A stretch of DNA of 64,000 nucleotides from NCBI GenBank assembly GCA_017302635.1, contig JAFLCX010000001.1, positions 930,001-994,000 of the forward strand, written 5' to 3'. The notes beneath the pieces are model-generated. The model saw nothing but the letters and a program-made list of their open reading frames with translations, was not told the origin of the DNA and made no database searches. Below are positions 41,186 to 50,626 of the stretch, piece after piece (position 1 is the stretch's first letter; each line of letters opens with the position of its first letter). The stretch comes from Hyphomicrobiales bacterium (lineage in GTDB: Bacteria > Pseudomonadota > Alphaproteobacteria > Rhizobiales > Beijerinckiaceae). The position numbers and the translations under genes are program-made.

Positions 41186-42127
41186 ATGCGCGAGCCGCGC
41201 CCGCTGACTTCCTATCGCCTCGCCGACCTCCTGGCCGACATTGTCGATCATGTCCGCCCGGCCTTCGGCAAGGGCAAGGTGGCTGGTTACATTCCCGAGC
41301 TTGCGAAGGTGAACCCGCGAAAATTCGGCATCGCGGTCGCAACGCTCGATGGCGCGGATGTGGCGGCAGGGGATGCCGACGAGCCGTTCTCGCTCCAGAG
41401 CGTCACCAAGCTGTTTGCACTTCAGCTCGCGCTCAATCGCGGTGGTGATGATATCTGGACGCGCGTGGGAAAGGAGCCCTCCGGCACGGCCTTCAACCAC
41501 CTCGCCATTCTCGAGGCCGAGCAGGGCACGCCGCGCAACCCCTTCGTGAATGCCGGAGCCTTGACCGTGACCGATTACCTGATGGGGCGATCGGGTGATG
41601 TCGCAAAGCTCGTTCTCGAATATATCCGCGCCTCCGCCGGCGGAATTTCGGGCGACATCGACGAGGCAGTTGCGGCATCGGAAATCGCCACGGCGCATCA
41701 GAACCGCGCCATCGCGCATATCCTGAAAGTGCATGGCACGATCGATCATGCGCCCGATGCTGTGGTCAATGCCTATTGTCGGCAATGCGCGATCACGGCA
41801 AGTGTGCGCGACCTCGCCCGCGCGGCGCTTCCGTTGGCGATGGACGGGTTTTCGCTCCATTCGGGTGAAAGCATACTCGCGCAGCGCATGGTGAGGCGCG
41901 TCAATGCCGTCATGATGACTTGCGGCATGTATGATTCCACCGGCAGCTTCGCCTATCGCGTCGGATTGCCGGCGAAAAGCGGCGTCGGTGGCGGCATCGT
42001 GGCCGTAGCGCCCGGGCTGGGCTCCATTGCGGTATGGTCACCCGAGCTCGACAGGGCCGGCAATTCGCTTGTCGGCACCATCGCGCTCGAGTTGTTCGCC
42101 CAGAACACGCATTGGTCGGTGCTTTGA
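41186..42127 (+). CDS. glsA: Glutaminase (GlsA family)
   Basis: 313 residues from the ATG at 41186 (MREPRPLTSYRLADLL); 46 upstream codons in the same frame are not supported. It is a serine-dependent, beta-lactamase-like glutaminase with the SxxK motif in FSLQSVTKLFALQLAL and conserved NPFVNAGALTVTDYL and CAITASVRDLARAALPLAMD. It converts glutamine to glutamate and ammonia. Length fits the family (about 305-310). Confidence 0.94.
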   Translation: MREPRPLTSYRLADLLADIVDHVRPAFGKGKVAGYIPELAKVNPRKFGIAVATLDGADVAAGDADEPFSLQSVTKLFALQLALNRGGDDIWTRVGKEPSGTAFNHLAILEAEQGTPRNPFVNAGALTVTDYLMGRSGDVAKLVLEYIRASAGGISGDIDEAVAASEIATAHQNRAIAHILKVHGTIDHAPDAVVNAYCRQCAITASVRDLARAALPLAMDGFSLHSGESILAQRMVRRVNAVMMTCGMYDSTGSFAYRVGLPAKSGVGGGIVAVAPGLGSIAVWSPELDRAGNSLVGTIALELFAQNTHWSVL

Positions 42128-42136
42128 GGCGAAAAC

Positions 42137-42406
42137 TCAGTGCAGCCTGAACTCATGCCCGATCGAACGGATTTCTGCGGGCGTGATCAGGCGGTTATGG
42201 GCCACGATCACGGAATGCAGCCCGCCCTCGATCTCCCGCTTCCAGAATTCGAGAAATTTGTGCAGGGCCGGAAATTTCGGGAAGAGATCATACTCTTGCC
42301 AGATGAAATTCTGCAGCAGGGCCGGGTGATCCGGCATGCGGTAGAGGATATTGGCCGTCGTTAGCCCGTAACCCTGGAGCTGACGGCGGAAATCAGCATC
42401 GACCAT
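42137..42406 (-). CDS. Usg-like family protein
   Basis: 89 residues. Matches the alphaproteobacterial Usg family by its pattern (GYGLTTANILYRMPDHPALL, FIWQEYDLFPKFPALHKFLE, IEGGLHSVIVAHNRLI). Function unknown; the name comes from a gene near the trp operon in another species and does not show a role in tryptophan synthesis. It converges on glsA with 9 nt between. Confidence 0.85.
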   Translation of the reverse strand: MVDADFRRQLQGYGLTTANILYRMPDHPALLQNFIWQEYDLFPKFPALHKFLEFWKREIEGGLHSVIVAHNRLITPAEIRSIGHEFRLH

Positions 42407-42528
42407 ATCGGCCTCCTTGCGTTTTCCGGTGCTCAGAGGCCTATGAGAGCGCTGTTCCGGTTACGAAAGTCTTGATATCCGGCCCCGCTCAGAAGAAAAA
42501 AGTGATCACATTTCAATCTATTAGCAGC

Positions 42529-42954
42529 ATGTCCACAGGGCTGCCAACACCTGCAGCACTGGTTTCGGTTGCTTTACATATGAACGAGGCCCATCATGAA
42601 CCGATGGTCTGGAACTTCTGGCTTGCCTCTCTGGTCGTCGCGAACCGCTTGCCCGTGCTGGCGCAGGAAGCGCACCACATGGCGATGGGGCGTCCGCGTT
42701 CCGGGCGGCTCGAGAGCGAGCGAATGGTGACCGAAAAGATCCTCGCGGTGCAGAGCGGCGCCCTCGCGGCCGGGCTCGAAAGCGTCATCATCGGTATTGA
42801 GGTCGCCACACGGACGGCCCTTGGTGATATCCATACGGTCGGCCATGCGATCTCTCACGCCCCTGCCCGCGTGGCGCTGGCTGCGGCCAGACCCACGCAT
42901 CGCGCCATGGCAGCGAATGTCCGGCGGTTCTCGGGAGCACGGGGCGGCCGCTGA
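42529..42954 (+). CDS. Hypothetical protein, phasin-like pattern
   Basis: 141 residues from the ATG at 42529; an ATG at 42580 (124 residues) is equally possible and neither has a good Shine-Dalgarno. The core WLASLVVANRLPVLAQEAHH, then ESERMVTEKILAVQSGAL resembles short rhizobial proteins with a phasin-like helical region (aromatic, then ExxRMVxEK). I cannot assign a function. It may be a PHA-granule or membrane-associated helical protein. No operon partner is evident. Confidence 0.45.
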   Translation: MSTGLPTPAALVSVALHMNEAHHEPMVWNFWLASLVVANRLPVLAQEAHHMAMGRPRSGRLESERMVTEKILAVQSGALAAGLESVIIGIEVATRTALGDIHTVGHAISHAPARVALAAARPTHRAMAANVRRFSGARGGR

Positions 42955-43008
42955 ATATCCCCCTTCTTGCGGACTTGACCCGGCATCGCGGCGGGTGGAA
43001 AGAGCCGC

Positions 43009-43923
43009 ATGGCTGCCAGCAAGAGTTCTTTGCCGCTTGATTTTGCATCCCGCCTCGCGATCGGGAGCATTGTCGTCGGTCTGATCGTTCTCGCGCTGAA
43101 ATTCGGGGCCTGGTGGCACACAGGCTCGATCGCGCTCTATTCCGACGCACTGGAATCCACGATCAATGTCGTTGCAGCCTGCGTAGCGCTGCTGGCCCTT
43201 CGCGTCAGTGCCAAACCGGCTGATGCCCGCCACCCCTATGGCCACCAGAAAGTCGAATACCTCGCGGCGGTCTTCGAGGGTGCGCTCATTCTGGTCGCGG
43301 CACTGATGGTTTTTCATTCGGCCTGGGAGGCCTGGAAAAATCCAAGGCCGATCAGCACCGAACCTCTGGGATTTGCACTCAATATCGCGGCGGGCCTGAT
43401 CAATGGCGTCTGGTGCTGGGTTCTCATCTCGCGCGGCCGGAAACTGCGCTCTCCGGCCCTGGTGGCTGATGGCCAGCATTTGCTGTCCGATGTCGTCTCG
43501 TCGATCGGCGTTCTTGCAGCTCTCGTCATCAGCATCGCGACAGGCCTGCCCTGGCTTGACCCTTTGCTCGCGGGACTTGTTGGCGTGAATATTCTCGTTT
43601 CGGGCTGGAAGCTGATGCAATCCTCCTTCGGCGGCCTGATGGATGAAGCCGCAGCGCCCGAAGATCTTGATCAGATCCGCAAACTGATCGCGAAGCACGG
43701 CGACGGCGCCATCGAGGCGCATGATCTGCGCACCCGCCATTCGGGGCGGACGACCTTCATCGAATTTCATCTCGTGGTGCCGGGGGAGATGCGGGTCGAC
43801 CAAAGCCATGATATCTGCGATCGGATCGAGGCTGGTCTGCGCGCGGAATTTTCCGGCGCACTCATCACGATCCATGTCGAGCCGGAGAACAAGGCCAAGC
43901 ATACCGGCATCGTGGTGTTGTAG
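43009..43923 (+). CDS. Cation diffusion facilitator (CDF) metal transporter
   Basis: 304 residues with about six membrane segments and a cytoplasmic C-terminal domain. The metal-site pattern is SDALESTINVVAA in TM2 and DGQHLLSDVVSSIGVLAALV in TM5, that is, the paired Asp/His clusters of CDF proteins. HPYGHQKVEYLAA is the conserved loop. It exports divalent ions such as Zn2+ or Fe2+ in exchange for protons; Zn versus Fe or Mn cannot be fixed by eye. The Shine-Dalgarno is modest. Confidence 0.92.
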   Translation: MAASKSSLPLDFASRLAIGSIVVGLIVLALKFGAWWHTGSIALYSDALESTINVVAACVALLALRVSAKPADARHPYGHQKVEYLAAVFEGALILVAALMVFHSAWEAWKNPRPISTEPLGFALNIAAGLINGVWCWVLISRGRKLRSPALVADGQHLLSDVVSSIGVLAALVISIATGLPWLDPLLAGLVGVNILVSGWKLMQSSFGGLMDEAAAPEDLDQIRKLIAKHGDGAIEAHDLRTRHSGRTTFIEFHLVVPGEMRVDQSHDICDRIEAGLRAEFSGALITIHVEPENKAKHTGIVVL

Positions 43924-43955
43924 GACAGGAAGCCGGTTCCAGGGGAGGAACAAGC

Positions 43956-45119
43956 ATGCTCGCGCCGATGGACAACCGCGCTTTCGCGCTCTCTGATGAT
44001 GATCGCGCCATTGTGGACATGGCCCGCGCCTTCGCGGACGAAAAACTCGCACCCAACGCCCTGCAATGGGACGAGACGAAACATTTCCCGATCGATGTCC
44101 TGCGTGAAACGGCGGCCTTGGGCATGAGCGCCTGCTATGTCTCCGAAGACTGGGGCGGCTCAGGCCTCACGCGGCTTCAGACCGCTTTGGTTTTCGAAGC
44201 GCTCTCGACCGGCTGCCCGACCGTCGCCTCCTATCTCTCGATCCACAACATGGTCGCGGGGCTCGTGGAGCGTTTCGGCGATGAGGCGCTGAAGGCGAAA
44301 TACATGCCGCCGCTGGTCTCGATGGCGATGCTCTCCTCCTATTGTCTCACCGAGCCGGGCTCGGGATCGGATGCGGCGGCGCTCAAGACACGTGCCCGGC
44401 GCGAGGGCGATGTTTACGTCGTCGATGGCGTGAAGCAGTTCATTTCCGGCGCCGGTTCGACCGAGCTTTACGCCGTCATGGTGCGCACGGGCGAGGATGG
44501 GCCAAAAGGCATTTCCTGCCTCCTGATCGAGAAGGATACGCCCGGCCTTTCTTTTGGTGCGAACGAGAAGAAGATGGGCTGGAACGCCCAGCCGACCCGG
44601 CAGGTGATCATGGAAGGGTGCCGCGTGCCGGTCTCGAACAGACTTGGTGCGGAAGGTCAGGGCTTCACCATCGCCATGAGCGGGCTCGATGGCGGACGCC
44701 TGAACATCTCCGCTTCCGCCCTCGGTGGCGCGCAATCGGCCTATGAGAAGGCAAAAACCTATCTTTCCGAGCGGCAGGCCTTCGGCAAGAAATTGCAGGA
44801 TTTCCAGGCCCTGCAGTTCCGGCTCGCCGACATGGCGATTGATCTCGAGGCGGCGCGGGTGCTGCTCTATTCCGCCGCCAGTTCCTACGATCGCAAGGAA
44901 CCGGATGCCACCATGCGCTGCGCGATGGCCAAACGATTTGTCACCGAAACCGCTTCGAGTGTGGCCGATCGCGCGCTCCAGCTTCTCGGTGGCTATGGCT
45001 ATCTCGCCGATTATGGCATCGAGAAAATCGTGCGCGACCTGCGTGTGCACCAGATTCTCGAAGGCACGAACGAGATCATGCGCATGATTGTCGCCCGCCA
45101 GATTCTCGGCACGCGGTAA
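43956..45119 (+). CDS. Acyl-CoA dehydrogenase, probably isobutyryl-CoA type
   Basis: 387 residues, FAD-dependent. Family segments are YCLTEPGSGSDAAALKTRA, FISGAGSTELYAVMVRTGED and the C-terminal LLGGYGYLADYGIEKIVRDL, with the catalytic Glu in the terminal region HQILEGTNEIMRMI. GGGGAGGAACAAGC precedes the ATG. The downstream 3-hydroxyisobutyrate dehydrogenase makes an isobutyryl-CoA (valine) substrate likely; that part is inferred from context. Confidence 0.92.
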   Translation: MLAPMDNRAFALSDDDRAIVDMARAFADEKLAPNALQWDETKHFPIDVLRETAALGMSACYVSEDWGGSGLTRLQTALVFEALSTGCPTVASYLSIHNMVAGLVERFGDEALKAKYMPPLVSMAMLSSYCLTEPGSGSDAAALKTRARREGDVYVVDGVKQFISGAGSTELYAVMVRTGEDGPKGISCLLIEKDTPGLSFGANEKKMGWNAQPTRQVIMEGCRVPVSNRLGAEGQGFTIAMSGLDGGRLNISASALGGAQSAYEKAKTYLSERQAFGKKLQDFQALQFRLADMAIDLEAARVLLYSAASSYDRKEPDATMRCAMAKRFVTETASSVADRALQLLGGYGYLADYGIEKIVRDLRVHQILEGTNEIMRMIVARQILGTR

Positions 45120-45125
45120 GGCAGA

Positions 45126-45725
45126 ATGGATATCGATCAGGGCCTGATGCTGCTGGCGGGCGTTGCGGGCATCTGGCTCGCGATGCGCTTTCTCTACCGC
45201 CCGAAAACCGGGTCGGGCGGGTTCATGGCGATGTTCCGGCGCGAACCGGCCATGACCGTACCCGGCATCGGCATCGAGGCCCTGCGCTCGATGGTCGATG
45301 ATCTCGAAACGATGGTGCGCAACACCGAAAGCCTCCGCGGCCTCATCCTCGCGGGCCCCTTTGCCGCGCGCAAGGCCGACGCAACCTCGCATGTCACCGC
45401 CATTCTTCTCTCAACCGATCTTTCCGGGCAGGATGGCCCGCTGGCGCTTGCCGGCTGGCCTTATCCCGCTCGCGGACACGAAATCCGCGAACGCGCTGTC
45501 GAGACGGGTGAAGGCTATGCGCTCCACCGGTTGACGATGCGTGGCGCACCCAGCGTGGAACTCGCCTTCGTGCTGATCGGCGCGAAACAGCCGCCAGTTC
45601 TGGCCGAGGCCCTCACACAGGGCGCGCTCGCGCGCGACATCGGCACCAACGAGGCCGAACTCCAGCTCAAGCGCTGGGACATCCATCCGGTCCAGACAAG
45701 AAGAACAACCAGGAGAGAAACATGA
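45126..45725 (+). CDS. Hypothetical protein with N-terminal membrane anchor
   Basis: 199 residues, 6 nt after the acyl-CoA dehydrogenase stop; its own stop overlaps the mmsB ATG. Residues 1-23 are hydrophobic (GLMLLAGVAGIWLAMRFLY), and the rest is soluble with a stretch HVTAILLSTDLSG and a Lys/Arg tail. I do not recognise the family. The tight junctions on both sides indicate cotranslation with valine-catabolism genes, but a catalytic role is not visible. Confidence 0.75.
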   Translation: MDIDQGLMLLAGVAGIWLAMRFLYRPKTGSGGFMAMFRREPAMTVPGIGIEALRSMVDDLETMVRNTESLRGLILAGPFAARKADATSHVTAILLSTDLSGQDGPLALAGWPYPARGHEIRERAVETGEGYALHRLTMRGAPSVELAFVLIGAKQPPVLAEALTQGALARDIGTNEAELQLKRWDIHPVQTRRTTRRET

Positions 45726-46603
45726 GCAAGATCGCGGTCATTGGACTTGGCAATATGGGTGGGCCGATGGCGGCCAATCTCGTTAAGGCCGGCCATGAGG
45801 TCACGGGATTTGATCTTGCGCCGGGCGCGATATCGGAAGCGCGCGGAGCCGGCATCACAATCGCGGCCAGCGCGATCGAAGCGGCGAAGGGTGCTGATGT
45901 CATCGTCACGATGCTTCCCGCAGGCAAGCACGTCCGCGCGGTCTGGGGCGATCTTGCAAGCATTGCCAAACGCGATGCCCTGCTGATCGATTCCTCGACG
46001 ATCGATGTCGAGAGCGCCCGTGCCGTTCATGCGCTCGCTGAAAAGGCGGGGCTTCTCTCGGTCGATGCGCCGGTTTCGGGTGGGACCGGGGGTGCCAAGG
46101 CCGGAACGCTTACCTTCATGTGCGGCGGGTCCGAGGCCGCTTTTGGCGCGGCCAAGCCGGTGCTCGAAGCGATGGGGAAGAAGATTGTCCATTGCGGTGG
46201 CGCAGGCGCGGGGCAGGCTGCCAAGATTTGCAACAACATGATCCTCGGAATTTCGATGATCGGAGTGGGCGAGGCTTTCGTGCTCGCCGAAAAACTCGGG
46301 CTTTCGCATCAAGCCCTCTTCGACGTGGCCTCGACCTCGTCGGGCCAGTGCTGGAGTCTGACGAGCTACTGCCCAGTGCCGGGCCCGGTGCCTGCGAGCC
46401 CCGCGAATAACGGCTACAAACCTGGCTTCGCAGCTCAACTGATGCTGAAAGACCTTCGGCTCTCGCAGGAAGCAGCAGGTGCCGCCGGCGCCTCCACGCC
46501 GATGGGCGCGCTCGCGACGCAGCTCTACGCGATCTTTGCGGCATCCGGCGAAGCGGGCACGGATTTTTCCGGCATCATCGAGATGTTGCGCGGCGAGGGC
46601 TGA
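45722..46603 (+). CDS. mmsB: 3-Hydroxyisobutyrate dehydrogenase
   Basis: 293 residues. The N-terminal Rossmann motif is GLGNMGGPMAANLVKAGHEV. Substrate and catalytic regions include DAPVSGGTGGAKAGTLTFMC and the catalytic Lys in GQAAKICNNMILGISMIG, and the C-terminal domain has GFAAQLMLKDLRLSQEAAGA. It oxidises 3-hydroxyisobutyrate to methylmalonate semialdehyde in valine degradation. ATGA overlap with the preceding unknown gene. Confidence 0.95.
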   Translation: MSKIAVIGLGNMGGPMAANLVKAGHEVTGFDLAPGAISEARGAGITIAASAIEAAKGADVIVTMLPAGKHVRAVWGDLASIAKRDALLIDSSTIDVESARAVHALAEKAGLLSVDAPVSGGTGGAKAGTLTFMCGGSEAAFGAAKPVLEAMGKKIVHCGGAGAGQAAKICNNMILGISMIGVGEAFVLAEKLGLSHQALFDVASTSSGQCWSLTSYCPVPGPVPASPANNGYKPGFAAQLMLKDLRLSQEAAGAAGASTPMGALATQLYAIFAASGEAGTDFSGIIEMLRGEG

Positions 46604-46610
46604 TCGCCTT

Positions 46611-47195
46611 TCAACCGTTCCAGACCGAGAAAACGCGATCAAGTTCCGGCTTGGGTTTCTGTGGCGGCCAATCGCTCGGCGTCCCGATCGCGATCAGGCA
46701 GGTGAGATGCTCATTGGGCCCGAGCGCAAAGCCGTCGCGCATCGCCTTGGTCTCGAGAAACTTGCCCGATCGCACCGCCGCGGCAAAACCGCAAGCCTGC
46801 ACGGCCAGCAACATGTTTTCTAGCGCTGCCCCGACAGCAAGCCATTGATCCGAAGCGGTGATTTTCGGATGATTCGGGTCGATCCGGCCGATCAGCGCCA
46901 GAATCTCCGGCCCCTGATCAGCTTTTTCACGCGCCCGCTCGATTTCGGGCTGAGGAATATCGGCCCAAAGCTCGCGGCTCGACGCTTCCAGAAGATCGGC
47001 CAGCCTTGAGCGCGCCCCTTGTGCCACCTGAAGAAAACGGAATGGGACCAGCCGGCCATGATCGGGTGCCTGTGCGCCTGCCTTGACGATGGCTGTGATC
47101 TGGGCGTCATCCGGCCCCGGAAGACCGAGCGCACGCGCATTGCCCGAGCGCCGGGCCATGATGCCTTCGAGAAGGGGCGACTTGGTCTGACTCAT
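46611..47195 (-). CDS. Nitroreductase family oxidoreductase (YdjA-like)
   Basis: 194 residues. FMN-binding segments are MARRSGNARALGLPG at the start, APDHGRLVPFRFLQVAQGAR and VGAALENMLLAVQACGFAAA, matching compact YdjA-type nitroreductases. Likely a homodimeric flavoenzyme using NAD(P)H; the substrate is unknown. It converges on mmsB with 7 nt between and is not obviously part of that pathway. Confidence 0.88.
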   Translation of the reverse strand: MSQTKSPLLEGIMARRSGNARALGLPGPDDAQITAIVKAGAQAPDHGRLVPFRFLQVAQGARSRLADLLEASSRELWADIPQPEIERAREKADQGPEILALIGRIDPNHPKITASDQWLAVGAALENMLLAVQACGFAAAVRSGKFLETKAMRDGFALGPNEHLTCLIAIGTPSDWPPQKPKPELDRVFSVWNG

Positions 47196-47404
47196 GGTTT
47201 TCTCCGAAAACAGGACCGGCCGGGGTGAGAGAAGCAGCTAGGGCTTAACCATGCCGGCAGCAAGTGTCCCCCGGGAGCCCGGAGTGCTGGAATTGTCACG
47301 GGTGTTGCGGGAAACATACAGCATGAATACGCTTTCTTCGCTTAACTCGCCCGCGAACCCGACCAACTCAAGCCCTTGAATTCGAGCCCATCCTTATCCC
47401 TCAG

Positions 47405-48634
47405 ATGACAAACAACGAACGCATTTCCGGAGCCATGCTCGACCCGGCGGCCAATGCTGCTGCGGTCCTGCTTCGGCTCGGCTTTGCGATTTTCGCGCTG
47501 GTCATTCCCTCGGCTGCGCTCATGTCGCGCTGGGTTATCGTGGTTCTGGTGCCGATCGGTGCCGTTCTGATCATTCTGGCGGCCTTGCTGCGCTCCGATC
47601 CGGCTCGGCTTTCCGAGCGGTCGTTTGCACTTCTGGCGAGTGCGCCGGGGCTTTCGAGCCTGATGCTGGCAATCTGGGCCGCTATATCCCTCGCCTGGAC
47701 GCCGATTCCCACCGAGGCGATGGAAAAACTGTCGAAGACACTCGGTGTTGTCATCCTCGGGTTTTTCGCGGTCATTGCCCTGCCGCCGCGGATGCGGGCG
47801 ACCAACCTTCATCTGATCACCATTGGTGTTGCGCTGGGAGCCACGCTGATACTCGTCGGCTCGGTTTCGGCTTTGGCCGAAAGGCCATTGCTGCGTTTCC
47901 CGGCCGCCACGCCGGAGCGCGTCACGGTCCTTCTCACGGTTCTGGGCTGGGTCGGGGCAGCCTGGATGATCATCAAGAACCGCAATCGCCTGGCCATAGC
48001 CCTGATTGCGCTCGTGATTGCAGCAATTGTCCTTGGCCCGACGCGCGCAGCTTTGCTGCCGCTCGTGGCGAGCCTGATCGCCCTCTCGATCGCCTGGAAC
48101 AATCCCGAGCAGGCCGGGCGTCTGATCGGTTACGGCTTTGGCGGGCTGATTTTGTCACTGCCTTTGCTCGCCGGCCTTGGTGCCGTTGTGGGCGTGGAAG
48201 GCATGGATCGCTGGTGGGCAATGATTCTGGCAGACCCGCAACGAATCATTGCGGGGCGGGGCTTCGATGCCGGGAATGCCGCGCGTGCAGCAGGGCTGTT
48301 CACCGGAGATCAGCCTGTAAGCCTCGTGAGCGACCTGTGGTTCGAACTTGGGCTTCTGGGTGCGGGGTTCTTCGCGCTGGTGATCGTCGCGACTTTCAGG
48401 CTCTCGGGCCGCTTGGGTTATGAACTGGCACCGGCAGCCATTGCCGCAATTTCAGCCGCCGTGACGTTCGCCATCCTCGACCGCGCTGCCACGCAAACAT
48501 GGTGGTTCAACGGCCTTGCGGTCTTTGCCATCGTGCTGATGTCGGTCGAGCGCGGCCGCTATCGGACAGTCAGGCCACGCGCGATGCTGAAATCCGGGTC
48601 AGACGGACGAACGGCGGGCTCAGACGGTTTGTGA
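47405..48634 (+). CDS. Polytopic membrane protein resembling O-antigen ligase/polymerase
   Basis: 409 residues with about 11-12 membrane segments. The pattern LGPTRAALLPLVASLIALSI and the large loop following it resemble the WaaL/Wzy family, which transfer or polymerise oligosaccharide chains. No glycosyltransferase or other polysaccharide gene is near, so assignment rests on topology and the Thr-Arg motif alone. The Shine-Dalgarno is weak and an ATG 10 codons later is possible. Confidence 0.6.
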   Translation: MTNNERISGAMLDPAANAAAVLLRLGFAIFALVIPSAALMSRWVIVVLVPIGAVLIILAALLRSDPARLSERSFALLASAPGLSSLMLAIWAAISLAWTPIPTEAMEKLSKTLGVVILGFFAVIALPPRMRATNLHLITIGVALGATLILVGSVSALAERPLLRFPAATPERVTVLLTVLGWVGAAWMIIKNRNRLAIALIALVIAAIVLGPTRAALLPLVASLIALSIAWNNPEQAGRLIGYGFGGLILSLPLLAGLGAVVGVEGMDRWWAMILADPQRIIAGRGFDAGNAARAAGLFTGDQPVSLVSDLWFELGLLGAGFFALVIVATFRLSGRLGYELAPAAIAAISAAVTFAILDRAATQTWWFNGLAVFAIVLMSVERGRYRTVRPRAMLKSGSDGRTAGSDGL

Positions 48635-48680
48635 CGCGGGTTAATCACGCGAGCCGGCATCCACGCCGCCAGAAACGGCT

Positions 48681-49640
48681 CTAGCCCTTCCGGCTCAACG
48701 CGTGGCAGGCGACGCCATCGATAAAGGCGGGGCGCTCGCGCTTGCAGATATCCATCACGAGGGGGCAGCGCGGGTGGAATGTGCAGCCCGAAGGCGGATT
48801 GATCGGGCTTGGCACCTCGCCCTGAACTGGCACCCGGTCGCGCCCGATTTCGCTCAGGTTCGGCACGGCATCAATCAGCAGGCGGGTATAAGGGTGCTGC
48901 GGGTTGTCGAACAACGCATCGCTGTCCTGAATCTCGACAAGGCGGCCGAGATACATCACGCCGATGCGATGCGCCATGTGCCGCACGACCGCGAGATTAT
49001 GCGAGATGAACAGGTAGGTCAGCCCGAGCCGCTCCTGCAATTCCCGCATCAGATTGAGAATTTGCGCCTGCACGGAAACGTCGAGCGCCGAAGTCGGTTC
49101 ATCGCACACGATAAAGCTCGGCTCCGACGACAGGGCGCGCGCAATCGCGATGCGCTGGCGCTGCCCGCCCGAAAACTGGTGCGGGTATTTGTCGCCATCC
49201 CTCGGTGAGAGCCCCACAAGGGTCAGAAGTTCATCGACACGTTTGGCGCGGAGCGCCGCATCGCGCCTCAACCCGATCGCCTCCATCGGCTCGGCGATGA
49301 TATCGCGAACCCGCCAGCGCGGATTGAGCGAGGCATAGGGGTCCTGGAAGATCATCTGGATGGCACCGGGACGCGGCTTTTCTCCCGGTTGCAATCCGTT
49401 GAACTGGACATGACCACCCGAAGGGCCCAGCAGCCCGACCACCATTTTCGCAACCGTCGATTTGCCCGAACCCGATTCCCCCACGAGGGCGAAAGTCTCG
49501 CCCTTGCGGATTTCGAACGAAACGCCGTCGACAGCATTCAGCTTCAGACGCCCCTCGCGCGCGATCACCCGCTCGAGCCACGGCTTCGAGACATCGAAGA
49601 CGCGACTGAGATTGGCGATCTGGACAACAGGCGCGCTCAT
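48681..49640 (-). CDS. Peptide ABC transporter ATP-binding protein (DppF/OppF type)
   Basis: 319 residues. Walker A GESGSGKST, signature QFSGGQRQRIAIARAL and Walker B FIVCDEPTSALDVS. The C-terminal oligopeptide-transporter domain has the Cys motif GCTFHPRCPLVMDICKRERP, which in this family can bind an Fe-S cluster. It energises the importer together with the DppD-type partner. ATGA overlap with that upstream gene; it is the last gene of the five-gene operon. Confidence 0.94.
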   Translation of the reverse strand: MSAPVVQIANLSRVFDVSKPWLERVIAREGRLKLNAVDGVSFEIRKGETFALVGESGSGKSTVAKMVVGLLGPSGGHVQFNGLQPGEKPRPGAIQMIFQDPYASLNPRWRVRDIIAEPMEAIGLRRDAALRAKRVDELLTLVGLSPRDGDKYPHQFSGGQRQRIAIARALSSEPSFIVCDEPTSALDVSVQAQILNLMRELQERLGLTYLFISHNLAVVRHMAHRIGVMYLGRLVEIQDSDALFDNPQHPYTRLLIDAVPNLSEIGRDRVPVQGEVPSPINPPSGCTFHPRCPLVMDICKRERPAFIDGVACHALSRKG

Positions 49641-50626
49641 GCCGAGGCCTCCGCGCTCACCTTGCCGACGAGCCAGCAGGCGGCCTCGCTGGCACCAGCC
49701 GGCATCAGGTCAGGCCGTTCGGAGCGGCAACGATCAATCGCTTTCGTGCAGCGTGGCGCAAAAGCACAACCCGCCGGTATGGCATCGAGACGAGGCATGG
49801 AACCGGAAATCTGGGTCAGGCGATTGAGGCGTGTGTCCAAAGCGGGAATCGCGCCCATCAGCCCGGAAGCGTAGGGATGCTGCGGGTGCTTGATGACATC
49901 CTTGACCGGGCCGATCTCGACAATCCGCCCGGCATACATCACCGCGACCCGATCAGCCGTTTCGGCAATGACGCCCATGTCATGCGTGATCAGCATCACC
50001 GAAGTGCCGCGCGTGCGGCACAGACGCTTGAGCAGGGTGATGATCTGCGCCTGAACACTGACATCGAGCGCCGTTGTCGGCTCGTCCGCAATCACGAGAT
50101 CAGGCTCGACCGACAGGGCCAGAGCAATCACCACGCGCTGGCGCATACCACCCGAGAATTCATGCGGATAGGCATCGATCCGGTTTTCGGGGGCGGGAAT
50201 GCCCACTTCGGTGAGCAGGGCAATGGCGCGCTGGCGGGCCTCGGCCTGGCCCATGCCGGTATGGGTCTGGATCGTCTCGATCAGTTGATCGCCGATCCGG
50301 AAAACCGGGTTCAGCGATGTCAGCGGGTCCTGGAAAATCATGCCGATCCGCCGCCCGCGAATGGCACGCATCCGGTCAGGCGGCAGATTGTCGATCCGCT
50401 CTCCCTTGAGACGGATTTCGCCGCCCGTGATCCGCCCCGGCCGCTCGACAAGGCCGATGATGGCCGAACCGGTGAGCGATTTGCCCGCCCCCGACTCGCC
50501 CACCACACCGAGCACTTCGCCGCGACGGATCGAAAATGAAATATCGTCCAGCGCACGCAAGGTGCCGTGCCGCGTCGCGAATTCAAGCGTGAGGCCTTTG
50601 ACCTCGAGAACCGCCGGTTCAGCCAT
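49637..50626 (-). CDS. Peptide ABC transporter ATP-binding protein (DppD/OppD type)
   Basis: 329 residues. Walker [10 protein letters not shown], signature [16 protein letters not shown] and Walker [15 protein letters not shown]. The C-terminal oligopeptide domain carries [20 protein letters not shown], the same Cys pattern as its partner. It overlaps the permease gene before it by one nucleotide and the DppF-type gene after it by four. Confidence 0.94.
   Translation of the reverse strand: MAEPAVLEVKGLTLEFATRHGTLRALDDISFSIRRGEVLGVVGESGAGKSLTGSAIIGLVERPGRITGGEIRLKGERIDNLPPDRMRAIRGRRIGMIFQDPLTSLNPVFRIGDQLIETIQTHTGMGQAEARQRAIALLTEVGIPAPENRIDAYPHEFSGGMRQRVVIALALSVEPDLVIADEPTTALDVSVQAQIITLLKRLCRTRGTSVMLITHDMGVIAETADRVAVMYAGRIVEIGPVKDVIKHPQHPYASGLMGAIPALDTRLNRLTQISGSMPRLDAIPAGCAFAPRCTKAIDRCRSERPDLMPAGASEAACWLVGKVSAEASA

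Noticed and set aside
42472..42528. N-terminal extension of the small protein at 42529
   Set aside because: The extension begins without a Shine-Dalgarno and has lysine-rich, unrelated composition.
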